Origin: Actinomycetota bacterium
Lineage (GTDB): Bacteria > Actinomycetota > Acidimicrobiia > Acidimicrobiales > Poriferisodaliceae
Reading direction: 5' to 3'
Length of the DNA stretch: 45,090 bases
Assembly: GCA_002731665.1 (NCBI GenBank)
Contig: PCCJ01000117.1
Location: forward strand, 1 to 45,090
The notes under the pieces are model-generated. The model was not told the origin of the DNA, made no database searches, and worked only from the letters and a program-made list of their open reading frames with translations. The position numbers and the translations under genes are program-made. This document shows positions 1 through 8,247 of the stretch, in pieces; the first letter of the stretch is position 1, and each line of letters opens with the position of its first letter.

Positions 1-1391
1 TAGGACTCGAAGTTCATGCGGAATTAGCCACCGCGACTAAGTTGTTTTCTTCAGCCCCCAATCGTTTTGGTGACCAACCGAATACAAATGTGACTGCGGT
101 TTGCTTAGGATTGCCGGGCTCGCTTCCAGTTTTGAATAGAAAAGCTGTCGAGCTTGCGATCAGTACTGGTTTAGCGTTGAACTGTGAAATTCGGCCGTCA
201 GTTTTTCATAGAAAAAATTATTTTTACCCAGATATGCCGAAAGACTATCAAGTAAGTCAGTATGACGAACCGATATGCGCCGAAGGTTATTTGGACCTAT
301 TAAATGGAATTCGTATAGGTATTGAAAGAGCCCATTTAGAAGAAGATGCTGGAAAGACCACTCACCTGGGAGGTGAAGATGGCCGTATCCATGGGGCTAG
401 TGAGGCCCTTATCGACTATAACCGGGCTGGAGTGCCTCTTCTCGAAATAGTTTCTCGTCCAGATATCCGATCCGCTGATGATGCTCGATCATATGTAGAA
501 GAATTGAGGGGAATACTTTTGGCCACCGGAGCTTCTGAGGCGCGCTTAGAGGAAGGGTCAATGCGTGTTGACGCGAACGTTAGCGTCCGTCCGTATGGAT
601 CTTCTGAGTTAAGAACTCGTTGCGAAATTAAGAATTTGAATTCGCTTCGATCGTTGCAACGGGCAATTGAGTATGAAGCTCGGCGACATATCGATCTATA
701 TGAAGTAGGTGAAAAGCCGAAGCAGGAAACACGTCATTGGTCTACCGAGGGCCGGACTCATACCTTGCGCTCTAAGGAAGAGGCGAATGATTATCGGTAT
801 TTTCCTGAACCAGATTTAGTTCTATTAGATCCCGATCGGGCTTGGGTAGAAGAAATTAGAAAAGCTTTGCCAATACTTCCGGCGGCGATTCGAAATGAAT
901 TAGTGGCCTGTGTCGGAGCTACTTTAGAACAGGCCAACTCCATAGTTAGTCGTGGTCTTGGCTCAATAGTTCTATCTGCTGCAAAGTCAGGGTGTGATTT
1001 CAATAGAGCCTTAACTCATGCGGTCCAAAACTTAGCTATGGAAAACGCTTCGAAAATTTCAGATGTGTCATTTATTAAGGTGTTGCGGATGGAGGAGGAA
1101 GGTTCATTAACCCCAACTCAAGCTAAGCAAATTTTGGCAGAAGTCGTGGAAACAGGCGAAGACCCGGCTCTCGTGGCGAAAAAGCGTGGGTTTGAAGCCA
1201 TGGAAAGTGGAGCACTCGAGATGCTTGTAGATAAAGCGATAAGTGAAAATCTTGGGGCGTGGGCAAAATTTTGCTCAGGTGAAGAAAAAGTTCAAGGCGT
1301 CTTTGTCGGAGCGGTGATGAAAGAGACAAAAGGACAAGCAGACGGTGGGGAAATTAATCGAATCTTGCAGGTCCGGCGATCGTCTAACTAG
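1..1391 (+). CDS. gatB: Aspartyl/glutamyl-tRNA(Asn/Gln) amidotransferase subunit B, 5' end cut by window
   Basis: GatB is the kinase/tRNA-binding subunit of GatCAB, which converts Glu-tRNA(Gln), and often Asp-tRNA(Asn), to the amide form in the cytoplasm. The frame is open from base 3 and reads GLEVHAELATATKLFSSAPN, the standard GatB N-terminus after about ten missing residues. The apparent TTG start at 42 is therefore internal. Family motifs seen: HLEEDAGKTTH, DYNRAGVPLLEIVS, EEGSMRVDANVSVRP and RCEIKNLNS. The C-terminus has the GatB/YqeY helical domain, ending near GQADGGEINRILQ. About 462 residues are visible, against roughly 475-500 for the full family. The stop codon abuts the stop of the opposing gene with no spacer. 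GatA and GatC are presumably upstream, outside the window. Confidence 0.97.
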   Translation, partial: GLEVHAELATATKLFSSAPNRFGDQPNTNVTAVCLGLPGSLPVLNRKAVELAISTGLALNCEIRPSVFHRKNYFYPDMPKDYQVSQYDEPICAEGYLDLLNGIRIGIERAHLEEDAGKTTHLGGEDGRIHGASEALIDYNRAGVPLLEIVSRPDIRSADDARSYVEELRGILLATGASEARLEEGSMRVDANVSVRPYGSSELRTRCEIKNLNSLRSLQRAIEYEARRHIDLYEVGEKPKQETRHWSTEGRTHTLRSKEEANDYRYFPEPDLVLLDPDRAWVEEIRKALPILPAAIRNELVACVGATLEQANSIVSRGLGSIVLSAAKSGCDFNRALTHAVQNLAMENASKISDVSFIKVLRMEEEGSLTPTQAKQILAEVVETGEDPALVAKKRGFEAMESGALEMLVDKAISENLGAWAKFCSGEEKVQGVFVGAVMKETKGQADGGEINRILQVRRSSN

Positions 1392-1799
1392 CTAACGGAC
1401 AATTATCTGTAGGTCTTTGGCTTGATCGACCCAGCGTCCAACTTCCTTTTCAGTGGGCAGGCGACCTACGAGAGGTTTTCGTCGCGAAGCGTTAGCGCTT
1501 ACAATTTCTTGGTGGAGGCGCGATGAGCGTGAGCGACGGAGTTTCTTGAGAGAGTCGATGCCTACAGCTTCTAGCAGGTCGGAGTATTGTGTTGAGATTC
1601 CCTGAATCCGCATTAAGTCGGCGCGATTAACCCACTCGAGTACTCGTTTCTCTGACACACCGACTGTATCAGCGATGAGTTGTCGACCTTTTCTTGTGGC
1701 GCCAGAGCCGAGCAGGACGTCGCAAGTTTTTATATCAGCAGAAATCAGGCGCTGTTGCGCCCTGGCGCCAATGTCTTTGATTGCGGCGATCGACGCCAT
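1392..1799 (-). CDS. DUF4332 helix-hairpin-helix-like protein
   Basis: A 135-residue protein resembling the DUF4332 family. It has two consecutive HhH-like segments: IKDIGARAQQRLISADIKT, then a GATRKGRQLIADTVGVSEKRVLEWVNRADLMRIQGI stretch. A third DLLEAVGIDSLKKL helix and a basic C-terminal region (SRSSRLHQE) follow. Proteins of this type are predicted to bind DNA or to act as ruler-like helical folds, but no reaction is established. An AAGGA ribosome-binding site lies about 7 bases before the ATG. It is transcribed toward gatB and its TAG touches the gatB TAG. The family call rests on recognised sequence pattern; the function is unknown. Confidence 0.8.
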   Translation of the reverse strand: MASIAAIKDIGARAQQRLISADIKTCDVLLGSGATRKGRQLIADTVGVSEKRVLEWVNRADLMRIQGISTQYSDLLEAVGIDSLKKLRRSRSSRLHQEIVSANASRRKPLVGRLPTEKEVGRWVDQAKDLQIIVR

Positions 1800-1871
1800 T
1801 AAAAATCCTTGAGGTGAATAGTATGTACGGAGAGCACCACTAGTTTGTAGCAGTTCCCTGACTCGTGCACA

Positions 1872-3179
1872 TCAAAGTGAAGATTTGAGCCAAGTATTTC
1901 CTTTGAAACGAATCCAAAGTGGTATGGCTCGTAAAATCGTAAGTATCGTTATCGCCGACCATAGCCAACCTATTCCCAGGTCATACTTACTTATAGCTGT
2001 TGCGATAACAACAAAAATAGTAAATGCTCCGACCATGGCTTTAGCCAGAAATGAGAAATCTCCAGCACCCATAAAAATGCCATCTAAGGCGAAGACCAAG
2101 CCGTTTAAAGGTTGAGCTATGGCAACAAAAATTAAGATGAAGGAGCTCAGCTGCATAACTTCCACATCTTGTGTGAATAAGTATGGGAGCTGATTATTGA
2201 AGATCAAGAGAGCGGCTCCAAATACCAAACCTGCCTGTATGTTTATGCCGACCATTCGATTGCTTGCATTTCTCGCTGTTTTAAAGTCGTTGGCCCCGAG
2301 AGCGTTAGCTACTAGTGCTTGGCCGGCTATGGCTATTGCATCTAGAGTCAATGCAAGTAAGCTCCAAATTTCTAGTCCAATTTGGTGAGAAGCAACTTCG
2401 GCGGTTCCGAGCCTGGAAGCCAGAGCTGCTGCGATTAGCAGCGAAGAGCGCAGCGCAGCGGTCCTGATAAACAGCTGGAATCCGACACGTGCATAGATAG
2501 CTAGACTTCGGAAATGAGGTCGAAAAGAGAGGCCAAGTTCTTTTGTGTTGGACCTAATGGCCGATAAGTAAAGAATGGCAGATAACCATTGTGCGATAAT
2601 TGTGGATAGCGCTGAGCCAGTGATTCCTAGATCAAAATAAAATACGAAAATAATTTCGAGTACTAGGTTAGTCAAGGCCCCGCAGATGGCAATAGCTAAC
2701 GGCGTTTTCGTGTTTTTTGTGCCGCGGAGATAGCCAGTTCCCGCTAGAGCAACAAGCTGGCCAGTGAATCCTATAAGGCTTATTCGAAGGTAAGTTAATG
2801 CAAGTGATTCAACGGCGGCTTCTGGGTGAAATAGTGAGATAAGGCTCCGGCCGAAAAACAAAAGTATAATTGACGTAATAATTCCCAGTATTGCTGCGAG
2901 CCAAATAGCTTGAATGCCCTGGTCAGCTGCCTCTTTGTGTTTTCCGCCTCCGAGAAGCCGACCAACAATTCCGGTGGTTCCATAAGCTAAAAAAATCAGT
3001 GCAGAATGAGCACTTAATAATACTGCTGATGCTATGGCAAGGGCAGCGAGTGAGTCAGTCCCGACGTGTCCCATGAAAGCGGTGTCCGTCAAAATGTAAA
3101 TTGGTTCTGCAACTAGTGCACCAAACGCGGGCAATGCCAGCGAGATGATGGCTTTGTCATACGCAGTCTTATGGAACAT
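1872..3179 (-). CDS. MATE family efflux transporter (DinF-like)
   Basis: A 435-residue integral membrane protein with about 12 hydrophobic segments in two halves, typical of multidrug and toxic compound extrusion carriers. These export drugs or metabolites across the inner membrane using a Na+ or H+ gradient. Diagnostic stretches are the N-terminal SLALPAFGALVAEPIYILTD with the downstream MGHVGT, the GYLRGTKNTKTPL loop, and in the second half ASHQIGLEIWSL and IAIAGQALVANALGA. These match the DinF branch of the family. The substrate cannot be read from sequence. Only three bases separate its ATG from the stop of the upstream dehydrogenase gene on the same strand, so the two are probably co-transcribed. 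No strong Shine-Dalgarno sequence is visible in front of it. Confidence 0.92.
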   Translation of the reverse strand: MFHKTAYDKAIISLALPAFGALVAEPIYILTDTAFMGHVGTDSLAALAIASAVLLSAHSALIFLAYGTTGIVGRLLGGGKHKEAADQGIQAIWLAAILGIITSIILLFFGRSLISLFHPEAAVESLALTYLRISLIGFTGQLVALAGTGYLRGTKNTKTPLAIAICGALTNLVLEIIFVFYFDLGITGSALSTIIAQWLSAILYLSAIRSNTKELGLSFRPHFRSLAIYARVGFQLFIRTAALRSSLLIAAALASRLGTAEVASHQIGLEIWSLLALTLDAIAIAGQALVANALGANDFKTARNASNRMVGINIQAGLVFGAALLIFNNQLPYLFTQDVEVMQLSSFILIFVAIAQPLNGLVFALDGIFMGAGDFSFLAKAMVGAFTIFVVIATAISKYDLGIGWLWSAITILTILRAIPLWIRFKGNTWLKSSL

Positions 3180-3182
3180 AAT

Positions 3183-4451
3183 TTACTTTGGTGGGATTAT
3201 CTGATGTAAGCCAGATGCCATATCTATGACATAGAGCTCTCCATCTGAATTCTCCGCGAATCCAACTGGTTGGGAAACTTGTAGGCCAAGAGAGATCACG
3301 CGAGGATAACTATCAAATGAAAGCGCCATTATCGATCCGCTGCAAAGGTCACTAAACACGTATTTTCCATAGAGATTTGGGATTTTTGATCCGCGATATA
3401 CGAAACCACCCATAATGGCGCAGAGTCCCGAAGAGTGGCGGTACTCAAAATCTGGGCGGCGATGGTTATCAGGCGCTGAAGTGGTAAACACTCTTGTTCC
3501 TTCAAAGCCGTTCCAGCCAAGGTTAACGCCTGCCTCTGTCGGCTTAAGGACGTTAACTTCTTCAAGGCACTGTTGACCAAGATCAGTTAGCCATAAATTC
3601 CCGGTTGCTCGGTCGAATGAGAAGCGAAAAGGATTTCGCACGCCAGTAGCCCATATTCGCGGGTCTGTGTCGGGAGTGTCTAAGAACGGATTGCCTGGTG
3701 CGGGCTGGTGAGGCGGCCAATTAGTGGGGTCCACTTGTAAACGTAATATCGCGCCGAGAGGAGTACTGTTGTTCTGCCCATGGCCATATGGATCTCCTTG
3801 GCCGCCTCCGTCTCCGAAAGAAACGTAGAGAAACCCATCCGGACCGAATGTTAAGTCGCCCCCGTTGTGCATGGCTGAAGGTTGTTCGACTAGAAGTATG
3901 TTAACTCCATCTCCAATTTCGACTAAATCGTCGCTGACACGATAAGCACTGATGATGCTGGTGCCTGACTTGTTGGTGTGATTTAGGTACAACCAATTTG
4001 AATCAGGAGATAGAGCCATGCCCAGCAAACCTTGGTCCATGTCGGTACTAATCTCCGAAGTGAGATCAATTACCGGATTAGCTGATAGGCCAGATCGACT
4101 GAAGGCCCAGACTTTTCCGGCTCTGTTCCCGATGAAACCAGAATGTGCATCAAGAAAAATTGTTACGACTGCTTCGAGGAGAACAACTGTTTGTTCCAAA
4201 GCTAACTCGAGATCTTCGGTATTTTCTGGATATAGCTCTGGGAGGCCAGTTGGGCATGGTTGATTAGATAAAAAAAATTCTTCGCTCGCTTGGATATCAA
4301 TACTTTTTTTCTCTCGGTCAAACCAGCGAATTTGATCATCTTTCGATTTGTTATCAGAATTCACGGTGATAAAAATAATAAATATGAAGATGCAAAACCC
4401 TAGAAGCAGGGCAACTACGCCCATGGAATAGTTGAATTTTCGGGTTTGCAC
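3183..4451 (-). CDS. Membrane-anchored PQQ-dependent sugar dehydrogenase (GSDH/YliI-like beta-propeller)
   Basis: A 422-residue protein resembling soluble glucose/sorbosone dehydrogenases, six-bladed beta-propellers that oxidise aldose sugars using PQQ and calcium. An N-terminal hydrophobic stretch (MGVVALLLGFCIFIFIIFI, residues 11-29) looks like a signal anchor, so the catalytic domain should lie outside the membrane. Family motifs: MHNGGDLTFGPDGFLYVSFGD, the GDPYGHGQN loop, GVRNPFRFSFD, LGWNGFEG and GGFVYRG. The start is GTG at 4451; an in-frame ATG at residue 11 (4421) is an alternative. The substrate is unknown and no pqq genes are nearby, so the cofactor would have to be imported or the protein may work differently. 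Confidence 0.87.
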   Translation of the reverse strand: MQTRKFNYSMGVVALLLGFCIFIFIIFITVNSDNKSKDDQIRWFDREKKSIDIQASEEFFLSNQPCPTGLPELYPENTEDLELALEQTVVLLEAVVTIFLDAHSGFIGNRAGKVWAFSRSGLSANPVIDLTSEISTDMDQGLLGMALSPDSNWLYLNHTNKSGTSIISAYRVSDDLVEIGDGVNILLVEQPSAMHNGGDLTFGPDGFLYVSFGDGGGQGDPYGHGQNNSTPLGAILRLQVDPTNWPPHQPAPGNPFLDTPDTDPRIWATGVRNPFRFSFDRATGNLWLTDLGQQCLEEVNVLKPTEAGVNLGWNGFEGTRVFTTSAPDNHRRPDFEYRHSSGLCAIMGGFVYRGSKIPNLYGKYVFSDLCSGSIMALSFDSYPRVISLGLQVSQPVGFAENSDGELYVIDMASGLHQIIPPK

Positions 4452-4459
4452 AGTGCAAA
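4445..4459. promoter_or_regulatory. Inverted repeat over the dehydrogenase start codon
   Basis: TTTGCAC and GTGCAAA form a perfect 7-bp inverted repeat around a single central A. The repeat includes the GTG start of the minus-strand dehydrogenase gene and lies at the beginning of the ilvB upstream region. Short symmetric sites like this are typical of dimeric repressors. No regulator is known, so an operator role is a guess. Confidence 0.3.
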
Positions 4460-4517
4460 ACCTATCTCTTCATCTTCAAAGATATGGCCTAGAGTTCATA
4501 GATGGCATCTTGCCAGG

Positions 4518-4546
4518 TTGCGACAAGATGCGTGGCGGGCCAGAAT
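4518..4546 (+). promoter_or_regulatory. Possible ilvB promoter
   Basis: TTGCGA (4518-4523) and CAGAAT (4541-4546) are 17 bases apart and would start transcription near 4553-4556, just ahead of the Ile-rich leader frame. The -10 box is a poor match, so this is weakly supported. Confidence 0.3.
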
Positions 4547-4556
4547 AGAGGAAATA

Positions 4557-4613
4557 CTGACGAATATTATTATTACTCAACAACTGCAGATATCCATGAT
4601 CGCGGTCGCATAG
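4557..4613 (+). CDS. Candidate ilv leader peptide, Ile-rich
   Basis: An open frame ending in TAG at 4611-4613 reads (L/M)TNIIITQQLQISMIAVA from a CTG at 4557, or MIAVA from the ATG at 4596. The longer form has five Ile, two Leu and one Val among 18 residues, including three consecutive ATT codons. AGAGGA at 4547-4552 could serve as a ribosome-binding site for the CTG. Alternatively the 5-codon ATG version is translated. Its last Ile-Ala-Val codons (4599-4607) form the 5' arm of a 9-bp stem whose 3' arm lies just before ilvB. This is the layout of amino-acid-responsive attenuation. Translation is not proven and no good SD precedes the ATG. Confidence 0.42.
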   Translation: MTNIIITQQLQISMIAVA

Positions 4614-4686
4614 GCGAGCACGATTAGCGTTCTCGCTAAGACTCCCCGACGGAGAGTCTTTAACTAGCTATAGAGACCGCGATTTT
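4599..4686 (+). promoter_or_regulatory. Candidate attenuator / structured leader of ilvBNC
   Basis: ATCGCGGTC (4599-4607) is perfectly complementary to GACCGCGAT (4675-4683), and the 3' arm is followed by a short T run (4683-4686). Inside this closing stem are two hairpins: TTAGCG-TTCT-CGCTAA (4624-4639) and AAGACTC/GAGTCTT (4638-4644 with 4654-4660). These overlap by two bases and so compete. The 5' arm overlaps the Ile/Val codons of the leader frame, so ribosome position could select between structures. The arms are seen directly; regulation by branched-chain amino acids is inferred from position and from known ilv attenuators in other bacteria. Confidence 0.5.
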
Positions 4687-4725
4687 CGAATACCCTTAGT
4701 TACGATCACCCCCAGGAGAAGAGCG

Positions 4726-6465
4726 ATGCAACTCACCGGCGCTCAAGCGCTCGTCAAGAGCCTAGAGATGTGCGATGTCGAGGTAATGTTTGGTCTTCCT
4801 GGTGGGGCGATTTTACCTGTCTACGACCCTATCCTCGACTCTAAAATTCGACACGTGTTAGTCCGCCATGAGCAGGGGGCGGGTCATATGGCGCAGGGCT
4901 ACGCTCAAGTAACCGGGAAGCCTGGCGTGGCGGTAGTAACAAGTGGCCCCGCTGCAACTAATATTGTGACTCCTTTGTGTGACGCATTTATGGATTCTAT
5001 TCCAATGGTTGCTATCACGGGGCAAGTGGCGTTGGCTTCGATAGGTTCTGATGCTTTCCAGGAGTGTGATACGACAGGTATCACTATGGCAGTTACTAAA
5101 CATAATTATTTGGTAACTGATCCCGCAGACATTCCTCGGATCGTAAAAGAGGCTTTTCATATAGCTACGACTGGTCGGCCTGGGCCAGTTTTGATTGATC
5201 TGCCGAAAGATGTCAGCAACATGCCAATGGAGTGGTACTGGCCTGATGATCTTGATCTACCTGGGTATTCGCCCATAACAGAAGTAGATGAGAGGCTAAT
5301 TGCTGAAGCCATCAAGTTAATAAAAGAGTCTGAAAAGCCAGTTATATATGCTGGTGGCGGGCTGTTGAAGGCCCGAGCCTCTGAATTATTGCTTGAGTTC
5401 GCCGAAAAAACTGGAATTCATGTAGCTACCACCTTGATGGCGCGTGGAGTGTTCCCCGATCGACATACGCAATGCTTGGGCATGCCGGGCATGCATGGTA
5501 ATTACACGGCAGTTATGGCGTTCCAGAGGGCGGATTTACTTATTAATTTAGGCGCTCGATTTGATGACCGTGTCACTGGCAATAAGGAATATTTTGCGCC
5601 GGATGCAAAAATTATCCATGTTGATATTGATCCGGCAGAGCACGGAAAAGTTCGTATGCCTGATGTGGCGATTCAGGGTGATGCAAAAGTAGCGTTAGCA
5701 TCTTTGATAGCTGAATTTGATCGTCAAGACCAAGAAACTCCAGATCGTTCGCTTTGGAAGTCCACAATAAGCGGGTGGCAAGAACAGAACCCGCTCAAGT
5801 ATGATCAATCGGATTCTGGGTTTCCTTTGAAGCCACAGTTTGTTCTTGAGCAGCTAAGGGACCACACTCCTGATGACACTATTGTTGTGGCGGGTGTTGG
5901 CCAGCACCAGATGTGGGCCAGCCAGTTTTGGAAGTTTGATTACCCGTATACCTGGGTGAACTCAGGAGGCTTAGGGACAATGGGTTTCGCTGTTCCTGCA
6001 GCGATTGGTGCCAAAGTTGGACAGCCGGACAGAACGGTTTGGGCAGTTGATGGCGATGGGTGTTTCCAGATGACTGCTCAGGAGTTGATCACCGCAGCAG
6101 CTGAAAATATCCCGGTGAAGATCGCAATTCTTAACAACGCATATCTTGGTATGGTCCGGCAGTGGCAGGAGCTTTTTTATGAGGAGCGTTACAGCGAGGT
6201 GTACTTAAGTGCTGATCATCCGAACTATGTTATGTGGGCAGAGTCGATGGGTTGCGCAGGTATTCGAGTTGAGTCTGCCGAAGAAGTCAGGCCTGCGATA
6301 GAAAAGGCGAATTCTATAAATGATCGACCTGTTGTAATCGATTTTCGAGTAGACGCTTTCGAAAAGGTGTATCCGATGGTTCCTGCGGGCGGTTCTAACG
6401 ATGACATAATCTTAGGCCCCGAAGGTGATGCTGATGCAAAAGCGAAAGGAACAGCGCCATCGTGA
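4726..6465 (+). CDS. ilvB: Acetolactate synthase large (catalytic) subunit
   Basis: A 579-residue ThDP enzyme that condenses two pyruvates to 2-acetolactate (valine/leucine branch), or pyruvate with 2-oxobutyrate (isoleucine branch). Visible features: the catalytic Glu49 in RHEQGAGHMAQGYA; the VTSGPAATN loop near residue 72; and the C-terminal ThDP/Mg site around residues 441-471, beginning VDGDGCFQMTAQEL and ending at AILNN. LGMVRQWQELFY follows, then FEKVYPMVPAGGSN near the end. Length is normal for the family. AGGAG at 4714-4718 supports the ATG at 4726. It is the first gene of ilvB-ilvN-ilvC and follows the structured leader at 4599-4686. Confidence 0.97.
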   Translation: MQLTGAQALVKSLEMCDVEVMFGLPGGAILPVYDPILDSKIRHVLVRHEQGAGHMAQGYAQVTGKPGVAVVTSGPAATNIVTPLCDAFMDSIPMVAITGQVALASIGSDAFQECDTTGITMAVTKHNYLVTDPADIPRIVKEAFHIATTGRPGPVLIDLPKDVSNMPMEWYWPDDLDLPGYSPITEVDERLIAEAIKLIKESEKPVIYAGGGLLKARASELLLEFAEKTGIHVATTLMARGVFPDRHTQCLGMPGMHGNYTAVMAFQRADLLINLGARFDDRVTGNKEYFAPDAKIIHVDIDPAEHGKVRMPDVAIQGDAKVALASLIAEFDRQDQETPDRSLWKSTISGWQEQNPLKYDQSDSGFPLKPQFVLEQLRDHTPDDTIVVAGVGQHQMWASQFWKFDYPYTWVNSGGLGTMGFAVPAAIGAKVGQPDRTVWAVDGDGCFQMTAQELITAAAENIPVKIAILNNAYLGMVRQWQELFYEERYSEVYLSADHPNYVMWAESMGCAGIRVESAEEVRPAIEKANSINDRPVVIDFRVDAFEKVYPMVPAGGSNDDIILGPEGDADAKAKGTAPS

Positions 6466-6950
6466 GTGCTCAACCTAATCTGCATATTTTAGCCGTACTC
6501 GTTGAAAATAAGTTCGGGGTATTGGCTCGAGTCGCTGGTCTGTTCAGTCGCCGCGGTTTTAATATTTTGTCGCTAACGGTTGCACCCACGGACGACCCTG
6601 CTTTGAGCAGAATCACCGTTGTAGTAGATGTTGACAATACTGATGTTGCTCAAATAGCTAAACAATTAAACAAGTTAATTAATGTCCTTGAGATAAAAGA
6701 ATTGCAGCCTAATGAGTCGGTCGAACGAGAATTGATGATGGCGAGGATTTCTGCTGTTGATAGTCAAAGTGTCGGCGATGTTCTAGATCAGTTCGGAGGC
6801 ACTATCGTAGATAGCAGTGCTACCGAACTAATCGTGAGTGTCGACGCTCATCCTGATGAGCTCGATAAATGCGAGCTGGCGCTCAACGTTTTTGACATTC
6901 GTGAGCTCCAGAGAACCGGTCGAATCGCTCTTGGGCGGCTAGGCAGCTAG
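6462..6950 (+). CDS. ilvN: Acetolactate synthase small (regulatory) subunit
   Basis: A 162-residue partner of IlvB that stimulates catalysis and carries valine feedback inhibition. The N-terminal ACT domain is clear (residues about 6-80): HILAVLVENKFGVLARVAGL followed by FSRRGFNILSLTVAPT. A second alpha/beta domain covers residues 85-160 with ELMMARISA and FGGTIVDSSATELIVSV. The GTG start overlaps the ilvB TGA by four bases (GTGA), indicating translational coupling and matched amounts of the two subunits. The length is typical of bacterial IlvN/IlvH. Confidence 0.96.
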   Translation: MSAQPNLHILAVLVENKFGVLARVAGLFSRRGFNILSLTVAPTDDPALSRITVVVDVDNTDVAQIAKQLNKLINVLEIKELQPNESVERELMMARISAVDSQSVGDVLDQFGGTIVDSSATELIVSVDAHPDELDKCELALNVFDIRELQRTGRIALGRLGS

Positions 6951-7009
6951 CAAATTTATATTCATTTTCAACTAATATTTCTACGTAATTTCGAACCAGG
7001 AGTTAATAA

Positions 7010-8047
7010 ATGGCAGCCACTATTTACTATGATGAAGATGCAGATTTGGGACGTTTGGCAGGTCGGACGGTAGCTATCATGGGCTATGGGTCGCAAGGTC
7101 ACGCGCATGCTTTAAATCTCCGTGATAGCGGTGTGAATGTCGTAGTAGGTCTACGTGATGGTTCATCCTCGAAAGCAAAGGCTGAGGCTGAAGGCCTTAA
7201 AGTATTGAGCTTGGATGATGCTGCTCGCGAAGCAGACGTAATGATGATGGCGTTACCGGACACGGAACAGGCAAGTATCTATGAAGCACATATTGCGCCT
7301 AATCTCTCTGCCGGCAATGCGATTGCATTTTCGCATGGATTCAATATTCACTTTGATCAAATAGCGCCGCCATCTGATGTTGATGTTTGGATGATCGCCC
7401 CGAAGGGTCCAGGACACAATGTGCGGCGAACTTATGCAGAGGGTGGTGGTGTGCCGGCACTTGTCGCTATCCATCAAGATGCGTCGGGAAATGCTATGGC
7501 TGATGCCTTAGCTTACGCAAAGGGAATTGGTGGAACGAGAGGTGGGGTCTTAAATACTACGTTTGCTGAAGAAACTGAGACTGATCTTTTCGGGGAACAG
7601 GTAGTTCTGTGTGGTGGGTTAACTGAGCTTATTCGCGCTGGTTATGAAACTCTCGTCGATGCTGGGTATCAACCAGAATCAGCTTATTTTGAGACGCTCC
7701 ATGAAGTTAAGCTCATTGTAGATTTCATTTATGAAGCTGGTATTTCTGGGATGCGCTATTCAATTTCTACTACCGCGGAATATGGAGATTTAACCAGAGG
7801 GCCGAGAATCATTACTGATGAGACTCGCGCTGAGATGAAGCGCATCCTCACAGAGATTCAAGATGGCACGTTCGCTAACGAATGGATTAACGAGAACCGA
7901 AATGGTCTCCCAAACTACAAGCGACTTGTTAATGCTGGAAAGGCACACCCGATAGAAGAAGTGGGTGCTCAATTGCGAGCCATGATGCCATGGATTACAG
8001 CTGGTAAACAAGATGTGACTGAAGCATCTGGTGGAAGCATCGAGTAG
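7010..8047 (+). CDS. ilvC: Ketol-acid reductoisomerase, class I
   Basis: A 345-residue Mg- and NAD(P)H-dependent enzyme that isomerises and reduces 2-acetolactate (or acetohydroxybutyrate) to the dihydroxy acid. The nucleotide-binding motif [17 protein letters not shown] is near residues 25-41. The following loop ([12 protein letters not shown]) has the serines that usually go with NADPH preference. Metal and substrate motifs include [23 protein letters not shown], and the knotted C-terminal domain with [19 protein letters not shown] good ribosome-binding site (CCAGGAG) precedes the ATG after a 59-base gap from ilvN. No dihydroxyacid dehydratase gene (ilvD) is present in the window. Confidence 0.97.
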   Translation: MAATIYYDEDADLGRLAGRTVAIMGYGSQGHAHALNLRDSGVNVVVGLRDGSSSKAKAEAEGLKVLSLDDAAREADVMMMALPDTEQASIYEAHIAPNLSAGNAIAFSHGFNIHFDQIAPPSDVDVWMIAPKGPGHNVRRTYAEGGGVPALVAIHQDASGNAMADALAYAKGIGGTRGGVLNTTFAEETETDLFGEQVVLCGGLTELIRAGYETLVDAGYQPESAYFETLHEVKLIVDFIYEAGISGMRYSISTTAEYGDLTRGPRIITDETRAEMKRILTEIQDGTFANEWINENRNGLPNYKRLVNAGKAHPIEEVGAQLRAMMPWITAGKQDVTEASGGSIE

Positions 8048-8247
8048 TAGGTTCCAAAGCACCAGGATATGTAGTCGCTTATCTTTCTCTAACCATGAGA
8101 TGCGTTGTAGCGCTTACTTCTGAAAAGCTAATAATCTCTGGGAATCTAAAGGTTCTCTTAAGTTAAGTCTTTATTTCTTGTGCTAGTAGGGAAATTCACA
8201 AGGTTGCAACTGGTTAGCGCTTCTGCGAGCCAGGAAAATTTGGACGT

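Noticed and set aside
42..44. TTG as the start of gatB
   Set aside because: The frame is open to base 3 and encodes the conserved GatB N-terminal residues GLEVHAELATATK, so the true start lies upstream of the window.
4660..4690. ACCGCG in the ilvB leader resembles the T-box core
   Set aside because: The essential TGGN that pairs with the tRNA acceptor end is missing (TAGAGACCGCG), and no stem I specifier loop is recognisable. ACCGCG is explained better by the closing stem with 4599-4607.
8048..8247. Possible terminator between ilvC and serC
   Set aside because: Only a 5-bp CTTAA/TTAAG repeat is visible, too short and lacking a T run to support a terminator.
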